DNA of 64,000 nt from positions 22,902,233-22,966,232 of the forward strand of contig OY282610.1 of the NCBI GenBank assembly GCA_958298945.1, in the 5' to 3' direction. Below, in pieces: positions 1 to 10,596 of the stretch; the stretch's first letter is position 1; the number at the start of each line of letters is the position of its first letter. The DNA comes from Atherix ibis (lineage: Eukaryota > Arthropoda > Insecta > Diptera > Athericidae). The position numbers were made by a program, and so were the translations under genes. Under the pieces are notes generated by a model. That model was not told the DNA's origin and ran no database searches. It saw only the letters and a list, made by a program, of their open reading frames with translations.

Positions 1-937
1 AGGCCTCCGTGGCGACGATGACCTCCTCATTCGACCCAAATCTATTCCCGGCGAGTGATTTTTTCAGGTTTGGAAACAAAAAGTAGTCACAGGGGGCCAA
101 ATCTGGAGAGTACGGTGGATAGGGCAGCAGTTCGTAGCGTAATTCGACCAATTTGGCCATGGCGACGGCGGAGGTGTGAGCCGGCGCGTTGTCGTAGTGG
201 AACAGCACTTTTTTCTTCGCAAAGTGGGGCCGCTTTTTCTTCAATTCGACGTCAAATCGGCCCAATAAGTCAGCATAGTAGCGCCTCGTGATTGTTTTAC
301 CCTTCTCGAGGTAATCGATGTGGATCACTCCTTGTTAATCCCAGAAAACGGTGGCCATCACCTTTCTGGCCGATCGAACAGTGTTCGCCTTCTTCGGAGC
401 ACGTTCGCCGGGTGAAGCCCACTGTTTCGACTGTTCCTTGGTCTTTGGTGTGTACCAGTGAATCCATGTTTCGTCGACGGTCACGAAACGACGCAAGAAC
501 TCCGCTGGATTGCGCTGAAACAGCGCCAAACACGTCGCCGATGTGGTCTCACGGTTGCGCTTGTTTTCCGGTGTGAGCAAACGCGGCACCCATCGCGCCG
601 ACAGCTTTCTCATGCCCAGTTCTTCGTGTAGAATATGATGCACGGTTCCTACTGCGATGCCCACAGTCTCAGCTATATCGTGAACCTTCAATCGACGGTC
701 TGCCAACACGAGATCGTGGACTTTTTTTACGTTTTCCTCCGTAGCAGCCGTTTTCGGGGCACCTGGCCGTGGCTCATCATAAACCGACGTGCGGCCACGA
801 ACAAACTAGTTGAACCAATTCTTGACGGTCGCCAACGAAGGAGAAGAGTCAGCATCCAAGCGATCTTTGATTTCGCTGCGCGTTTTCCCTTCCAAAAACA
901 AGAATCTAATCACCGAACGATATTGTTCTTTTTCCAT
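1..937 (-). pseudogene. mariner transposase (DD34D), nonsense-mutated, 3' end outside window
   Basis: Transposases of this family cut and paste their element at TA sites. Reading starts at the ATG at 937-935 (MEKEQYRSVIRFLFLEGKT), which suits a mariner N-terminal helix-turn-helix. It continues through DLVLADRRLKVHDIAETVG and the linker motif WVPRLLTPENK. The three catalytic aspartates are visible in VDETWIH, HYDNAPAH and APCDYFLF, the last two 34 residues apart. Two in-frame stops break it: TAG at 808-806 after KNWFN, and TAA at 337-335 within FWD*QGVIHIDYL. Reading resumes in the same frame after each stop, so these are point mutations, not frameshifts. The C-terminus is beyond position 1. 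It belongs to the same broad lineage as the 44.8-60.9 kb copies but is clearly diverged from them. Confidence 0.88.
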
Positions 938-1112
938 TTTTGTGCAACCGACCGACACGCTCGCTTTCAAAGGCTCTCAAAACAAAACTAATGAAGGGAA
1001 TCGACTGAAACTAGTAGGCTACTAAAAGAATGTACTGCACGATGGTAAATTTCTTTTGTGACAGCAGTTTCATCGGGCGGTGAGGTTAAGTACTTGTTGA
1101 ATGACCCTCGTA
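1..1112 (-). mobile_element. mariner element M0, cut by window edge
   Basis: The outer (transposase 5') end lies at 1112. There the minus strand starts TACGAGGGTCATTCAACAAG, close to the inverted ends of the mariners at 44.8, 50.1, 55.5 and 59.6 kb. The body is a minus-strand mariner transposase with nonsense mutations. The other end is outside the window, so length and target duplication cannot be judged. Confidence 0.85.
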
Positions 1113-1506
1113 AACAATAAAAACTGAGTTTATTCACACATAAACAATACTGACAAAAATATGACTCTTTAACATAACCAACGAACCCGCTAAGCCATCT
1201 ATTTCCAGTTCGGAAACTAAAATCCCCCTACAGTTAATTGTATGCGTAACTCCCAGTTCGATGTGGTCGTTTGTTCGAGGTAGAGTAGATGATGACAGCT
1301 ACTACTACCGCGTAGTAGCAAAATTGGTCCAAAGGAAAACGCCTTTAATATTGCGAGTCTTGTTGTTTGATGGAATTAGTTTTGTAAATATGCAATAAAA
1401 GACAGTATTTTTTTTAAATATTTATTTATTTATTATGTATTTTCATTTTATTTATTTCACTGTAGATTATTTATTAATAATATACAATATATTTATTGCT
1501 TAAAAT
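1113..1506. other. AT-rich stretch, nothing recognised
   Basis: No frame is convincing and no repeat is shared with the rest of the window. The part from about 1390 to 1500 is almost pure A/T and could be the 3' flank of the THAP gene or intron sequence leading to further exons. Confidence 0.4.
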
Positions 1507-2384
1507 CTACATTACTTTACTTACATAAGGTAGATGAAATTCTTCTTCTTCTGCAGCTGCATCCATGTCGTCACATTCAGCGGAGCTATTAGGAACCTAA
1601 AAAATAGAATTATTTAAAGCAAAATTATACATCAACCATTGTTTTTAAATCACATGTTAAATAAAACAAAATAAAATACAATAGAAATATATTCGTACAA
1701 CTTACTTCATTTTCAACCTTTTCCTGATTTGATAGCGGTTGCCCGATTTCCTAAAAAAATTATTTGAATGTGTTATAATTTTGCAATTATTAATTGTGCA
1801 GTATTAAAACTTACCGTTTGGCTATTCCATATAGAAAATACGGAAGGAATAGCCGTTCTTTTTAAATTTGCTCCTGCTCGCTCCTACTTTAATGTCTGCT
1901 CTATGAAAGTGGAGCGAGCACACAACGTCCCGATTCTTGGGAATACCGGATGCTGCTGCCACAATCCACATTTCCCGCAACCATTTATTTTGTGGGAACC
2001 TGTAAAGTTAACATATAAAAATATACGATCGTAACATTTACTTTTACAATTAAGAATTAATAGAAATTCACGTATTTTTTGCACTATTTAAAAAATTCAG
2101 TCCCTTAAATTTTCTTACACACACTTTATATACACCGGCACTGTACTACTCGTATTTCATAGTAAACATTGTACTGTCAACATCGGATTTGTTTACATTT
2201 ATTCAATGCCGAACTTTTCACTTTTTGAGCACTTTTTGGATAAAATAAATCACTAGGTACATCAAAAATTAAGTTTTTCTTATTTTGTTTAGTAAAAATA
2301 AAAGATGTCAACTTACCGAAAGAAAGAAATTCCCGGCTTCCTCATTTTTTCGTATGAGAAGCAATTTCTTACAAAACACTTCAT
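1507..2384 (-). CDS. THAP-type zinc-finger protein, at least four exons, one apparent frameshift
   Basis: THAP domains are C2CH zinc fingers that bind DNA; they occur in host regulators and in P-element-type transposases. Exons on the minus strand: 2384-2317, 1999-1815, 1750-1706 and 1596 to either 1525 (GTAAGT donor) or the read-through stop at 1509-1507. Introns have GTAAGT donors and TTTACAG or TTTTTAG acceptors. Exon 1 starts MKCFVRNC (C-x4-C) and ends ISFF; exon 2 continues RFPQNKWLREMW and CSLHFH (C-x2-H), then AIPSVF. Invariant Cys3, Cys8, Trp29, Cys50, His53 and the AIPSVF proline are all present. Exon 2 needs one base removed from an A-run (FKK to TAIPSVF) to keep frame; with that correction every intron phase fits. 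The tail is acidic (MDAAAEEEEF). The frameshift could be a homopolymer sequencing error or real decay. Further 3' exons are possible. Confidence 0.72.
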
Positions 2385-2975
2385 TTCCTGAAATAAAACC
2401 TTCGTATTAAATTTTATTAATAATATAACTATATGTATAAATACTTAATTTTCCGTAAATACTTCTAAAGAGATGGCAATAACACTTTTACAAACACTTT
2501 CCGAACCGCAAAAAAAAAAACAAATTCAGAAATTATAAAGCTAACCCGCTGTTTCGGTATGTCACTACTTTCATGGAGAATGGCGCGTTTGAAAACTCTC
2601 CGAAAGTCTACAAAATTTAGGCGCTTTATATTTGATTCATATATAAGAAATGAATAGTAAACTACAAATAGAATTCCATTTCGTATCAAAAGATTGTACA
2701 AAAAATAAAAATTGCCTATTGTTGTGTTTAAATTGTATTTTTGTTTCCAATAAGTGAATTAAAATGAATATAAATTATGGTTTTGCAATTCAATAAATTT
2801 GTATTACGACAACTAGATGGCATTGGATGTCATGTCTACATAAAAAAATCTTTACACAAAGCTATCCCGCTTTTGCCATTTCTCACCGCTTGGCAAATAA
2901 TTTGTATACAAAATTGCGTATACATATACGGTAAGGGCCTATCCAGGTATCCTTTAATCGAAGCTCAACATATAA
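2105..2975. repeat. Upstream region of THAP gene, duplicated at 57750-58475
   Basis: This stretch contains THAP exon 1 and roughly 600 bp upstream of it. It aligns with 57750-58475 in the same orientation. Shared landmarks include TACACCGGCACTG, CATGGAGAATGGCG, AAACTCTCCGAAAGTCTAC and CATGTCTACATAAAAAAATC. Conservation upstream of the exon suggests promoter or 5' UTR, or the arm of an unrecognised mobile element. Confidence 0.65.
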
Positions 2976-4180
2976 AATATGTCAGAGGATACAGTTTTAT
3001 TTGGAGTCGCCGAAGGGGTAGAAGAGCAAAAAAAAAATATGATAAAAAAGAAAATTCAGATTTTATGGCCGGATGGAAGAGTAATAATTGGGAAAGGTAA
3101 AAATTGAAAAAAAAACTAAGTCGAGCATAAAATTAAGAGACAGAATAAAATAGAAAAGAAGAAAAGACGGTGGATTGGACCGACTACTGATATCGTTACC
3201 CCAAATCTCCCATAGCACTTTTAGGGCAATTGTTTGGAGTACACTTATTATGGTGTGCAACAGCGATGATCCTCTGCACGGTATCTGCCATTCAAATAAC
3301 GAGAGACATTCAGAAGAAACCCTAACCAAAAAGTATTGTAGTTCCAAATAAATATTTTATATTTTAGCCAAAATAATAATAAAAATTAATTACAAAAAAA
3401 CCAAACAACTTCCCTACTAAAAAAAGAAAAAAAAATCGTGCCAATTCGTACACACATTTTCATTAAAAATTCATTTGGTTTTTAATCTTCTATGGGGACA
3501 TCGATAGCACTACTACAATACTTTCATTTTCGGTGTCATTCTCAGCAGACGAGCGTGTCATTTCCGTGTTATTCTCAGCAGAAACAGTTCCCTTTCTGAG
3601 TCAAAATATTTCGTCATTAGATAATATGATAAAAAAAAGTTTACCCAATACAAAGTGAGAAATGACACATGGAAATAGTTTAGTTACCAGAAAATAACAT
3701 GGAAGGTATTTTGCTCTAGCAAAGTTAATCACATTCCTGATCATGGAATATGATCGCTTCTGCTATAGTCTCCTTGTTATAGATTATTTCATAATCGACT
3801 TTGTGTAAGTATTTGTATACTAAAACCAATATTAATATTACAGAATAGCACTCTGGGGCTCTACCAAACTTTCTAATTCCCGTCCAAGCCAATGTGTTGG
3901 CTTCACACGCTGCTTGTTTTGAAGTTGCATTTCTAGCTTGTTTTGATGTTTTCGCATCGATGTTGACATATGTCTCATGTGCTTATGTAGACTATATGAA
4001 AAGATAATGTTTTCTTGTTGGTTCTCATTAAAACCAGCACAAAACTAGTATGAAAAATGGAACCGGTTCGATATCTGAAATCTAGCTTGAAAAATAGCTG
4101 CAGAGCAAGCAGTGATGTCATTTCTAGCACTGCAACCAGCACGGTAGAAAGCAAGAAAAAATTCTCTTTTTAGTATAGTA
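2976..4180. other. AT-rich intergenic sequence, nothing recognised
   Basis: No frame gives a recognisable protein. There are short purine-rich runs near 3025-3160. From about 3870 to 4180 there is moderately complex sequence with repeated GCTTG and CTAGC words that I cannot assign to any family. Confidence 0.4.
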
Positions 4181-4182
4181 TA

Positions 4183-4990
4183 TGGGTTCCATGTTAATCT
4201 CTTATCCAGGTAATAAGTCCCAAATAACGTACTTTATTATATTGTGGAATCATGTTGCTATTAAGGTAAAAAGAAGTAGGTTTTCCTTGACAAAGAGTAA
4301 AAGTAATGTGAGCACTCTTCTGTTCATTTATATCTCGCTCCCCATGTCTTAAACGAGAATTGAAGGTTGTGGATATGGGATTGTTAATTTTTGGAAGCTA
4401 TGTCAGGATTTGTATGTAGTTAATATGGCCGTATTATCCGCATAAGTAGCAAATGATATTATTAGGATCAGATGGGATGTCATGGGTATAAATATAATAT
4501 AAAATGGGACCAAGAACACTGCCTTGTGGGACTCTGGATAGAATAATATATATTTCTGAGAATTCTGAGTTAACTGAAACTTCGAAATGACGTTGGGAGA
4601 GATATGCTGACGGCAGAAAGCTGTTGAGTTTCCAGAGGAGTCCAGGATGCCACACACGATCAAACGCTTGGGAGGTATTTAAAAATAGTCCTGGGCAATA
4701 CTCATTGCCTCTCAAGAGAGGATGCAATATGATCAATAACGCGACGGCATTGCTGGATTGTGGCGTGATCGGACGCCAAATTGGTGATCTGGAATAATTT
4801 TTTCATTAACTAGGTTTGGGTAGAGTCGTTTTAATAGAAGTTTTTCAAAAATCTTTCCAAGGATTGGTAAGAGGCTGATAGGTCGCTTGAATACAATGAA
4901 CATTTTTTCATACCATCATACCATTTGTCATGCTTTAATTAAATGTAGTCTTTACGCTTTATATGAAAAGTCTCTGAGATCTGTTCCAGA
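4183..4990 (-). pseudogene. Jockey-like non-LTR reverse transcriptase fragment L_A
   Basis: Reverse transcriptases of this type copy element RNA at a nicked target. The minus strand reads the RT palm: SQAFDRVWHPGLLWKL (motif A region), RVPQGSVLGPILYYIYTHD (motif B), then a frame slip just before the catalytic loop. In the shifted frame the loop reads ATYADN instead of YADD, so the second aspartate is lost as well. N-terminal endonuclease and gag parts are absent. It shares about 95 percent identity by eye with the equivalent part of copies B and C, while the following DNA is nearly identical. This suggests that a recombination point lies at or near the edge of this fragment, about 4990-5200. 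Confidence 0.85.
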
Positions 4991-4999
4991 GACTATTTA

Positions 5000-7190
5000 A
5001 AATGGCGAATGCTGAAGGCTATTTGACGGCTTCAGTTACACTCTTCAAAGAAACGTTCGTGATTAATTTCAAATAGTATTTCGGTTTAAATTAATTCGGT
5101 AACAATTTTCAGTAAAAAAGTACAAAATTTTTAATTGCTCATGTTCGTAATAAAATTAAATTTGTGGAAAGTAACAGAAAAAACAATCAACGACGAAAAA
5201 TTTTGGCGAAAGCCAATTGATTTCTAACATTGCGAAAAATTACCTTGCAAAGATAATATGCTTTAACATTTTTATATATTTAAGTAAATATTCTGAAACT
5301 AAAAAATTACAATTGCTGATGCTACACGAAACTTTTTATTGAAAAATATTCAAAAATATTCGAAAAATTAAAATTGAATTTGAAAATATATATCCTTGTA
5401 AGGACGCAAAGGAAACAATATCCTTCTGAAGGTAAAACAGTAAACATCCGAAGAAATAAAAAAAAAATCAAGTCGATCTGACTCTCCGTTCACGAGAAAA
5501 TCGATAAAAATCATCGCAAGGCCCTCGCCCAGAAGCCACTCTGATTGGTCGCACTCACAAAAAATTCTTGAAATCGAAAAGTTGACAAAAAATTATTCTA
5601 GCAACAAAAATTGTTGACAAAAAATGTTTCTAGCAACAAATATTATTGACAGAAAATGTTGATATCGCCAAATATGGTCTGAAATGCTGCGGAAAGTGCC
5701 CGTTCTGGCAACATTTTGTGTTGATAGCAACAAAAAATGTGTCCATGAAGGCCAAAATGTTCCTGGCCAGTGGTCTTCTGTTCAACAAATCGGCGATCAG
5801 CAATTTTTCGACTAGCCAGCACATTTTTTGCTCTAGAATAATGGATCCTTCACCGATTTCGATCTTTCAAATGCCAAATCCAACACAACTAATAGGGTAA
5901 AGAGGACGTATAAACAAATTATTTCTGTGTATGTGTGTTGGTGAGATAATTTAAAAAGCGTCTCGAAAAACGGGAATATTTTGGAATTTTCTTTTCGTTT
6001 TGAGCCCGTAAGTCTATATCTGCCCATCAATACTAATAATTTGTGTATCAAATTAAAGGTCTCAAATAAATCTAGCTGGCTAGATATAAATGATTTAATT
6101 TAAAAATAGTATACCAACGACAGACTAAAATAAGTGCAGATTCGCGCATTTTGATTTGTAATATGAAAATTTACGAATAGATGCGTCGTACTTTCCCACC
6201 TAGGAGCTGTATTAGGATACTATAGATGATGTTTTATATATCAAATGAAAGGCCTCACTGAGCTCTTGGATTTGATTGAATAATATTTTCAGTAACTATT
6301 CATAGTAAGGAAATAACAGTAATTATATTATTTGAGAGGGGATTTTAGATAAAAAAAGTTTAAATTTATCTTTTTCCACAAACTATATCTTAAGCGATAG
6401 CTTAAACATTCCTCCTGCTTAATATAAAATTAGATTTTAAAAATAATCCATATTTGGAAAAATAATAAAATTTTTATTGGTATTTGCAAAATTTTCGTTT
6501 CCGAAATATTGTTTAGGTTGATCGTCCTTGTTCCTTATCCTTAAGGATAGTTGATTATTTTCTTACGGTATCCAATAGATCTAAGTATATTCTAGGTGTC
6601 CTTAGAACAAAGTTTTTCCGAAAGCTCAAAAATGGCCAAGTTATTCGAAAAAGCTCAACACCACTTTTTCTTCGATTTCGCATTCTAAATTTTTACGAAT
6701 TCATGCTCTTAAGCGGTGGCACTGAACGTTGTCGTGTGGTTTTTCTTATTCCGAAAATGAGAATTTCATTCCTAAAATAGATAAAATTAGTAAGAAGTTC
6801 AAATATTTTATTTATTTGGATTTTATGATGGGATATCATCGGTTTGGTAGACCTTCCCCAATATTATTTTCATGTCTCAAACATCGTTATGGTTGATTGT
6901 CATTGTACCGTACTCTTAAGGATAATTGAATAGTTTGTCATTGAATTCATTAGAATGGAGTATATAATAGGTGGTATGTGAACAATGTTCTTCCATTGAT
7001 CCAAAAACGGCGAAGTTATTTCAAAGAGTTCAACTTCACTTCTTCTACTTCGCATTGTAAATTTTCACGAGTTTTCCTTTTTATTTCGAAAATAAGCATT
7101 TCTATCTTATAAGTTCAAAAATAGTTGTTTGATCATTTCACTTATAATATTTTATTTATTGCATCTTATCCCAAATAATTTGAAATATTT
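5000..7190. repeat. Non-coding part of unit A with diverged internal tandem repeats
   Basis: I see no credible gene here. Two old direct repeats are visible. One of about 340 bp pairs 6490-6790 with 6840-7110 (shared words include AAGGATA, AAGTTATT and TTCGCATT). A shorter one pairs about 6010-6080 with about 6185-6270 (TATCAAATTAAAGGTCTCA against TATCAAATGAAAGGCCTCA). Near 5575-5665 a word like CTAGCAACAAAAATTGTTGA recurs. The same DNA occurs at about 12610-14805 and 20220-22417. Confidence 0.5.
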
Positions 7191-7192
7191 CA

Positions 7193-7546
7193 CTAAGTGC
7201 AAATTTTCTGAAGCCGATGGAAAATGGAGGCTAAGATTTGAAGACATTTTCGATCAGTGCTTCGTAATTTTCTCCGATATTGTAGCAATCTTGAGATTTC
7301 ATCCCAAAAGTTAGTTATTCAATACTAAAATTAATAATATGTAATCTTTATCAACTTTCATAGGCATTTCACGTAAATTGATTAGAAACTTACCTCGAAG
7401 ACGGTAGGCATTCGTAGATCATCGGCAGTTCATCAAAACTGTCCGAATGGGGACGATTTCCGAAAATTAATGTACTGCGGATGGGAAAAGTTTCCTTTTT
7501 GTTTGATTAATTTTATTTTTAAAAAAAGGTAGACTCACCTTTCCAT
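7193..7546 (-). CDS. Possible small three-exon gene, function unknown (61 codons)
   Basis: I do not recognise this protein. A minus-strand model has exons 7546-7539, 7474-7394 and 7289-7193. It starts MESTLIFGNRPHSDSFDELP and ends LQKICT with a TAG stop. Introns 1 and 2 have GTGAGT and GTAAGT donors; acceptor 1 is CCCATCCGCAG with a pyrimidine tract, while acceptor 2 (TCTCAAG) is weak although a CTAAC branch-like word precedes it. The phases join to a 186-nt frame. Equivalent sequences at 14808-15161 and 22420-22773 keep it open, but near-identity between recent duplicates is not evidence of selection. A competing plus-strand frame at 7129-7314 overlaps exon 3. This is a weak model. Confidence 0.25.
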
Positions 7547-7593
7547 TGGTATGCACTTAAACCGAATTTCAATTAACAGAAGAGCCGTAAAAA

Positions 7594-7764
7594 ATGTTTA
7601 AAAAACTCCTGAACGAAGAACACATCAAAACTGACACGTCGAATCTGATCAACCGTCGTGGTTTTCTCACAAAAAGAGATGCTGCCCGAGAAAAGAGAGG
7701 AAATCACGATGAGAACGACTCATCCCTTCACTCATTCGCAAATTATGAACAGTTCATGACCTGA
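7594..7764 (+). CDS. Short unspliced ORF of 56 codons, function unknown
   Basis: I do not recognise it. It reads MFKKLLNEEHIKTDTSN and ends SFANYEQFMT before a TGA. It is charged and hydrophilic, without a signal peptide or membrane segment, and unusually rich in balanced codons for such AT-rich surroundings. It is repeated unchanged at 15209-15379 and 22821-22991. It starts 47 bp from the divergent candidate start at 7546, so the two could share a bidirectional promoter, or this could be one exon of a longer gene. A TATA-like GTATAAGT lies downstream near 7818. Confidence 0.3.
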   Translation: MFKKLLNEEHIKTDTSNLINRRGFLTKRDAAREKRGNHDENDSSLHSFANYEQFMT

Positions 7765-8322
7765 AAAGGGACGGAGCACATCCTCCTTTTGCAATTTTAC
7801 ATGCTTTTGGAGCGGAGTATAAGTTGAGTGTTCGTTTTGTTGAGTAAACTGCTAACAGTGGATTATCAAATTATCCGCAATATTTCCGGGGCTCAATTAT
7901 GAGCAAGTCAATCGTACTTAATCAAAATAGATTCAAAACTTAACCGAATAATTATTAAAAAAGATAAGTTTTTAGTTTTAAAATCAGATAAATTGTTAGT
8001 AAAAATGACTAAAAATTATCATTAAAATTTTGCCTCAATATTTCGGTTAAATTATTAGGAATTATTTAAAAAAAATCCAGTAGATTTTGCTCTTAATGCA
8101 AATAAAACACATTTGGAGGAACAGTTGACGACATTCAATTTATTATCCAGAATTCATAATCCGCTTCTACTAAATTAATTAGCCCCAATTTTAAGTTATG
8201 ATGTAACTGAATAAATTTAATTTATGATCCTTTAAAAATATTTTTTTCCAAAATACTTCATGTTTTTCGTAAAATTCCTTTTGACCGAACGTGGTTGTTG
8301 GCAGTTGATTTTTTGGTGTACA
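7765..8322. other. AT-rich spacer in unit A
   Basis: No gene is recognised. A TATA-like GTATAAGT near 7818 is followed about 30 bp later by TTCGTTTTGTTGAG, which could be a plus-strand core promoter. The rest is A/T-rich, and several of the differences between copy A and copies B/C fall here. Confidence 0.3.
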
Positions 8323-8487
8323 ATGGAAGGTGAAGAATACACCATTTCAGTGAGAATTTAATTTTTTATTTTGGTTTTTTCTTTTGATTTTTGGCAGATC
8401 TGCTATTCGAATATGGGGTTTACTCCTCGTGAGGAGACGATAGAAAATCTCGTCAAAGTCATGATCCTTTTCGTAGCAAAACAGTGA
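8323..8487 (+). CDS. Possible two-exon short peptide, function unknown
   Basis: This is an unrecognised and tentative model. Exon 8323-8349 encodes MEGEEYTIS and ends at a GTGAGA donor. Exon 8398-8487 follows a good pyrimidine tract and GGCAG acceptor, and encodes ICYSNMGFTPREETIENLVK and a short tail, 38 residues in all. In copies B and C (about 15935-16101 and 23548-23714) the stop is shifted by one codon (KQS then TAA) because of a single base change. Without splicing the first frame stops after 12 codons. Confidence 0.2.
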
Positions 8488-8814
8488 TAAATGCGAATAT
8501 TTTCTTATGAAGAAGTATAAGAAACCGTATTTATTATTTGTTCATATATGCAAAGTCTCTTAGACAAGAGCCAGAGGTCTTTCTATAGCGCCACGACCAT
8601 GAGGCCATTTAGCGACTTCATATTACGTATAGGTGGGCATTACCTAATTAAAAACTGGTCGACAGTTAGTTTGAGAGAGCCTAAATTTTACGGAGCATAT
8701 TGGGTTCTTTCAGAAAATTGAAGAGACAATTTGGAAAGTGTTCTGTTTGGTTTAAGAGCTCTACACAATGGAAGGAGTCCATAATTAGCTTGAACCATTT
8801 TTATTTATGGTACC
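8488..8814. other. Spacer between candidate exons, nothing recognised
   Basis: The sequence is moderately complex but without a convincing frame. Its first part ends with AGACAAGAGCCAGAG (about 8560-8575), the same word at which copy C breaks off at 23801. Confidence 0.3.
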
Positions 8815-8923
8815 TTAGTCCTCGAGTTCCTGGCGTCGTGGATCTGGCTTTTTTTGTTGATAGGGCAACAGGGTGATACGTTGAATAGGTTTGTCATCAT
8901 TGTCCACGACATCACAGGCGATT
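8815..8923 (-). CDS. Probable terminal exon of a host gene, function unknown
   Basis: The minus strand has a 3' splice site (TTTTTTGTAG) followed at 8923 by an open frame IACDVVDNDDKPIQRITLLP that continues through KKPDPRRQELED to a TAA at 8817-8815. An AATAAA lies within about 10 bases of the stop (TAAGGTACCATAAATAAA), as expected of a cleavage signal in a compact 3' UTR. Composition is protein-like and more GC-rich than the flanks. I do not recognise the family. Upstream exons should lie at higher coordinates, but that side is filled by a mariner end fragment and LINE remnants. The exon may therefore be a captured, orphaned piece. Confidence 0.5.
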
Positions 8924-9132
8924 CTACAAAAAATTGATTTTGAGGAAAATATCTCCCAGGTACTCTTAGGCTAATATTTTGGATATATTTTCGTATTCAA
9001 AAAATTTCATGAAATTATGAGGATTATGGTTTCTTTTTTTTTATAAATAGTTTTTTAAGGTTTATAGTTTCTTCTTTATTTTTTTGGATTTTTCAAGTCA
9101 ATAAATTTTTTTTATTATTTAAAAATAATATT

Positions 9133-9187
9133 TACGTAACCCGCAGAAATTCAAAATTCGCTATATTTTTTGAACAGACTCTGTATA
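9133..9187. mobile_element. Mariner end fragment
   Basis: The stretch from TTTACGTAACCCGCAGAAAT to about 9187 closely matches the right end of the mariner derivative at 34372-35279 (about 35224-35279). Only the terminus is present. It is repeated at about 16743-16798 in unit B. Confidence 0.7.
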
Positions 9188-9193
9188 ATATAG

Positions 9194-10130
9194 TATTGTA
9201 ACAAGCAGATTTATATAATATATTAATTACAGTTAACATGAAGGATTATGCCAAGTAAACATTCATCGAAGTTTCTCCTGCTAGCGTGTGCTTATGTTAA
9301 GACTCAGTATTTTAATAAATCACGCCGCCAGAAGGCGCTTCAGTCTTTGATGGGTGTTTTTAGTAAAGGATAGTTCTTGAACTGAAGGACACTTTGGATT
9401 CGACGAAAATTAGAAGACTTAGTGAGACCCCAGTGTTTTAGACCGTAAATTCATATTGTTTTCAATAGGACATTGTATAACAGTAATTTGCTGTCTTTAT
9501 AAGCTTAGAACCTTTGTCTAAAAGTCAAAGTAGTTGTAGGTATCGTCTTCTTATTTTTTTAACTCTTCTATGTGGGTTCCATGTCAAGCATTTGTCTTAC
9601 TTCAGTCCTATCTACCGAACATCGGTGTGTTGTGGTATGGCACTGCCATTAAGCTGTATAGGAGGACATGCTTCATAGCAGAGAGTTCTGTAGAGTTTGG
9701 ATTTGGAATTGGAGAATTTCAGAAGCTTATCGGGGATATTTGCTAGATGCAGGATGTGCAAATGTTGTAGAGAATAGGTGCAAGTATACTACCTAGTGGA
9801 AGACTAGCCAATATCGGGTTGTTGGATTAGTTTACTTGGAAGTATCAGGACTATGAAATAGGAAGAAGCAAGAATCCTCTTGATTTTCCAGAGTAAGCCC
9901 GGTACCAAACTCTATTAAAAGCTTGACTTATTTCCGAAATACATTCGGACAGTATTCCTTTCTTTCTAAAGAGGATGCAATGAAATCGACGACTCGATGA
10001 CACTGCTGGGTAGTATAGTTTTCAGAGACTGCCATTAAAGTATATAGGAGAAGATGGTTCACGGCAAAGAGAAAAAGATAAGTGGGTAGATTTATGTGGA
10101 TTAACTTTTATTCTCCAATTTATTAACCAA
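9194..10130 (-). pseudogene. Degraded Jockey-like LINE remnant, unit A
   Basis: The 3' terminus TATTGTAACAAGC at 9194 matches the other LINE remnants here. The minus strand gives broken RT pieces, for example ISQAFNRVW in the motif A region, in several frames. The plus-strand words CAAGTATACTACCTAGTGGAA and AAGAGGATGCAATGAAATCG recur with changes at 36255-37330, showing an older, separate copy of the same family there. The unit B copy is at 16807-17745. Confidence 0.72.
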
Positions 10131-10596
10131 TTCTGAAAGGTTTGAATTTGGGTTAAGCGTATTTTGGAACCACAATTTGTTCCTTTAACAAGTTATCCTC
10201 TTCGTACTGTCAACAATATTTAAAGGAGTATAATTGATTAGCTAATCAGCCCCCTAGGTTATTGTAGCGTCACTCTGTGTACAAAGAAAGAGTTAAATGT
10301 ATTCACTTTTCAGAAATATGCCATTCGAACTCATTCTAAATTATTTTCTTAATATAAATTAAAACCGCATACTCCCCTTATATAAATCCAAAGGACATTA
10401 TGCAGGAGTGAAAGGGTGATCAAATAATGGTCGCGATCTTTTCAATATCCTTATTTCATGAATAAACATTTGTACTTGAAATTTTTGATAGTCAGAATTA
10501 ATAAACCAAAACGAAAAATCTTTAAAAAAAAATACTTTGAAATGAAGTTTGACCATAATCGGTTCGGATTAGTTTCTATATGTGTCTGTTTTTATA
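10131..10596. other. AT-rich spacer in unit A
   Basis: Nothing is recognised between the two LINE remnants. The equivalent in unit B is about 17746-18208. Confidence 0.35.

Noticed and set aside
2777..3100. 107-codon plus-strand ORF
   Set aside because: It overlaps the upstream region of the minus-strand THAP gene. The homologous copy at 58.3 kb does not keep the frame, and the C-terminus is a translated A-rich tract.
5646..5900. 84-codon plus-strand ORF present in all three 7.6-kb units (also 13261 and 20873), with an opposing 64-codon ORF
   Set aside because: The units are near-identical recent duplicates, so open frames in all three show nothing. No motif, and the region is full of short repeated words such as CTAGCAACAAA.
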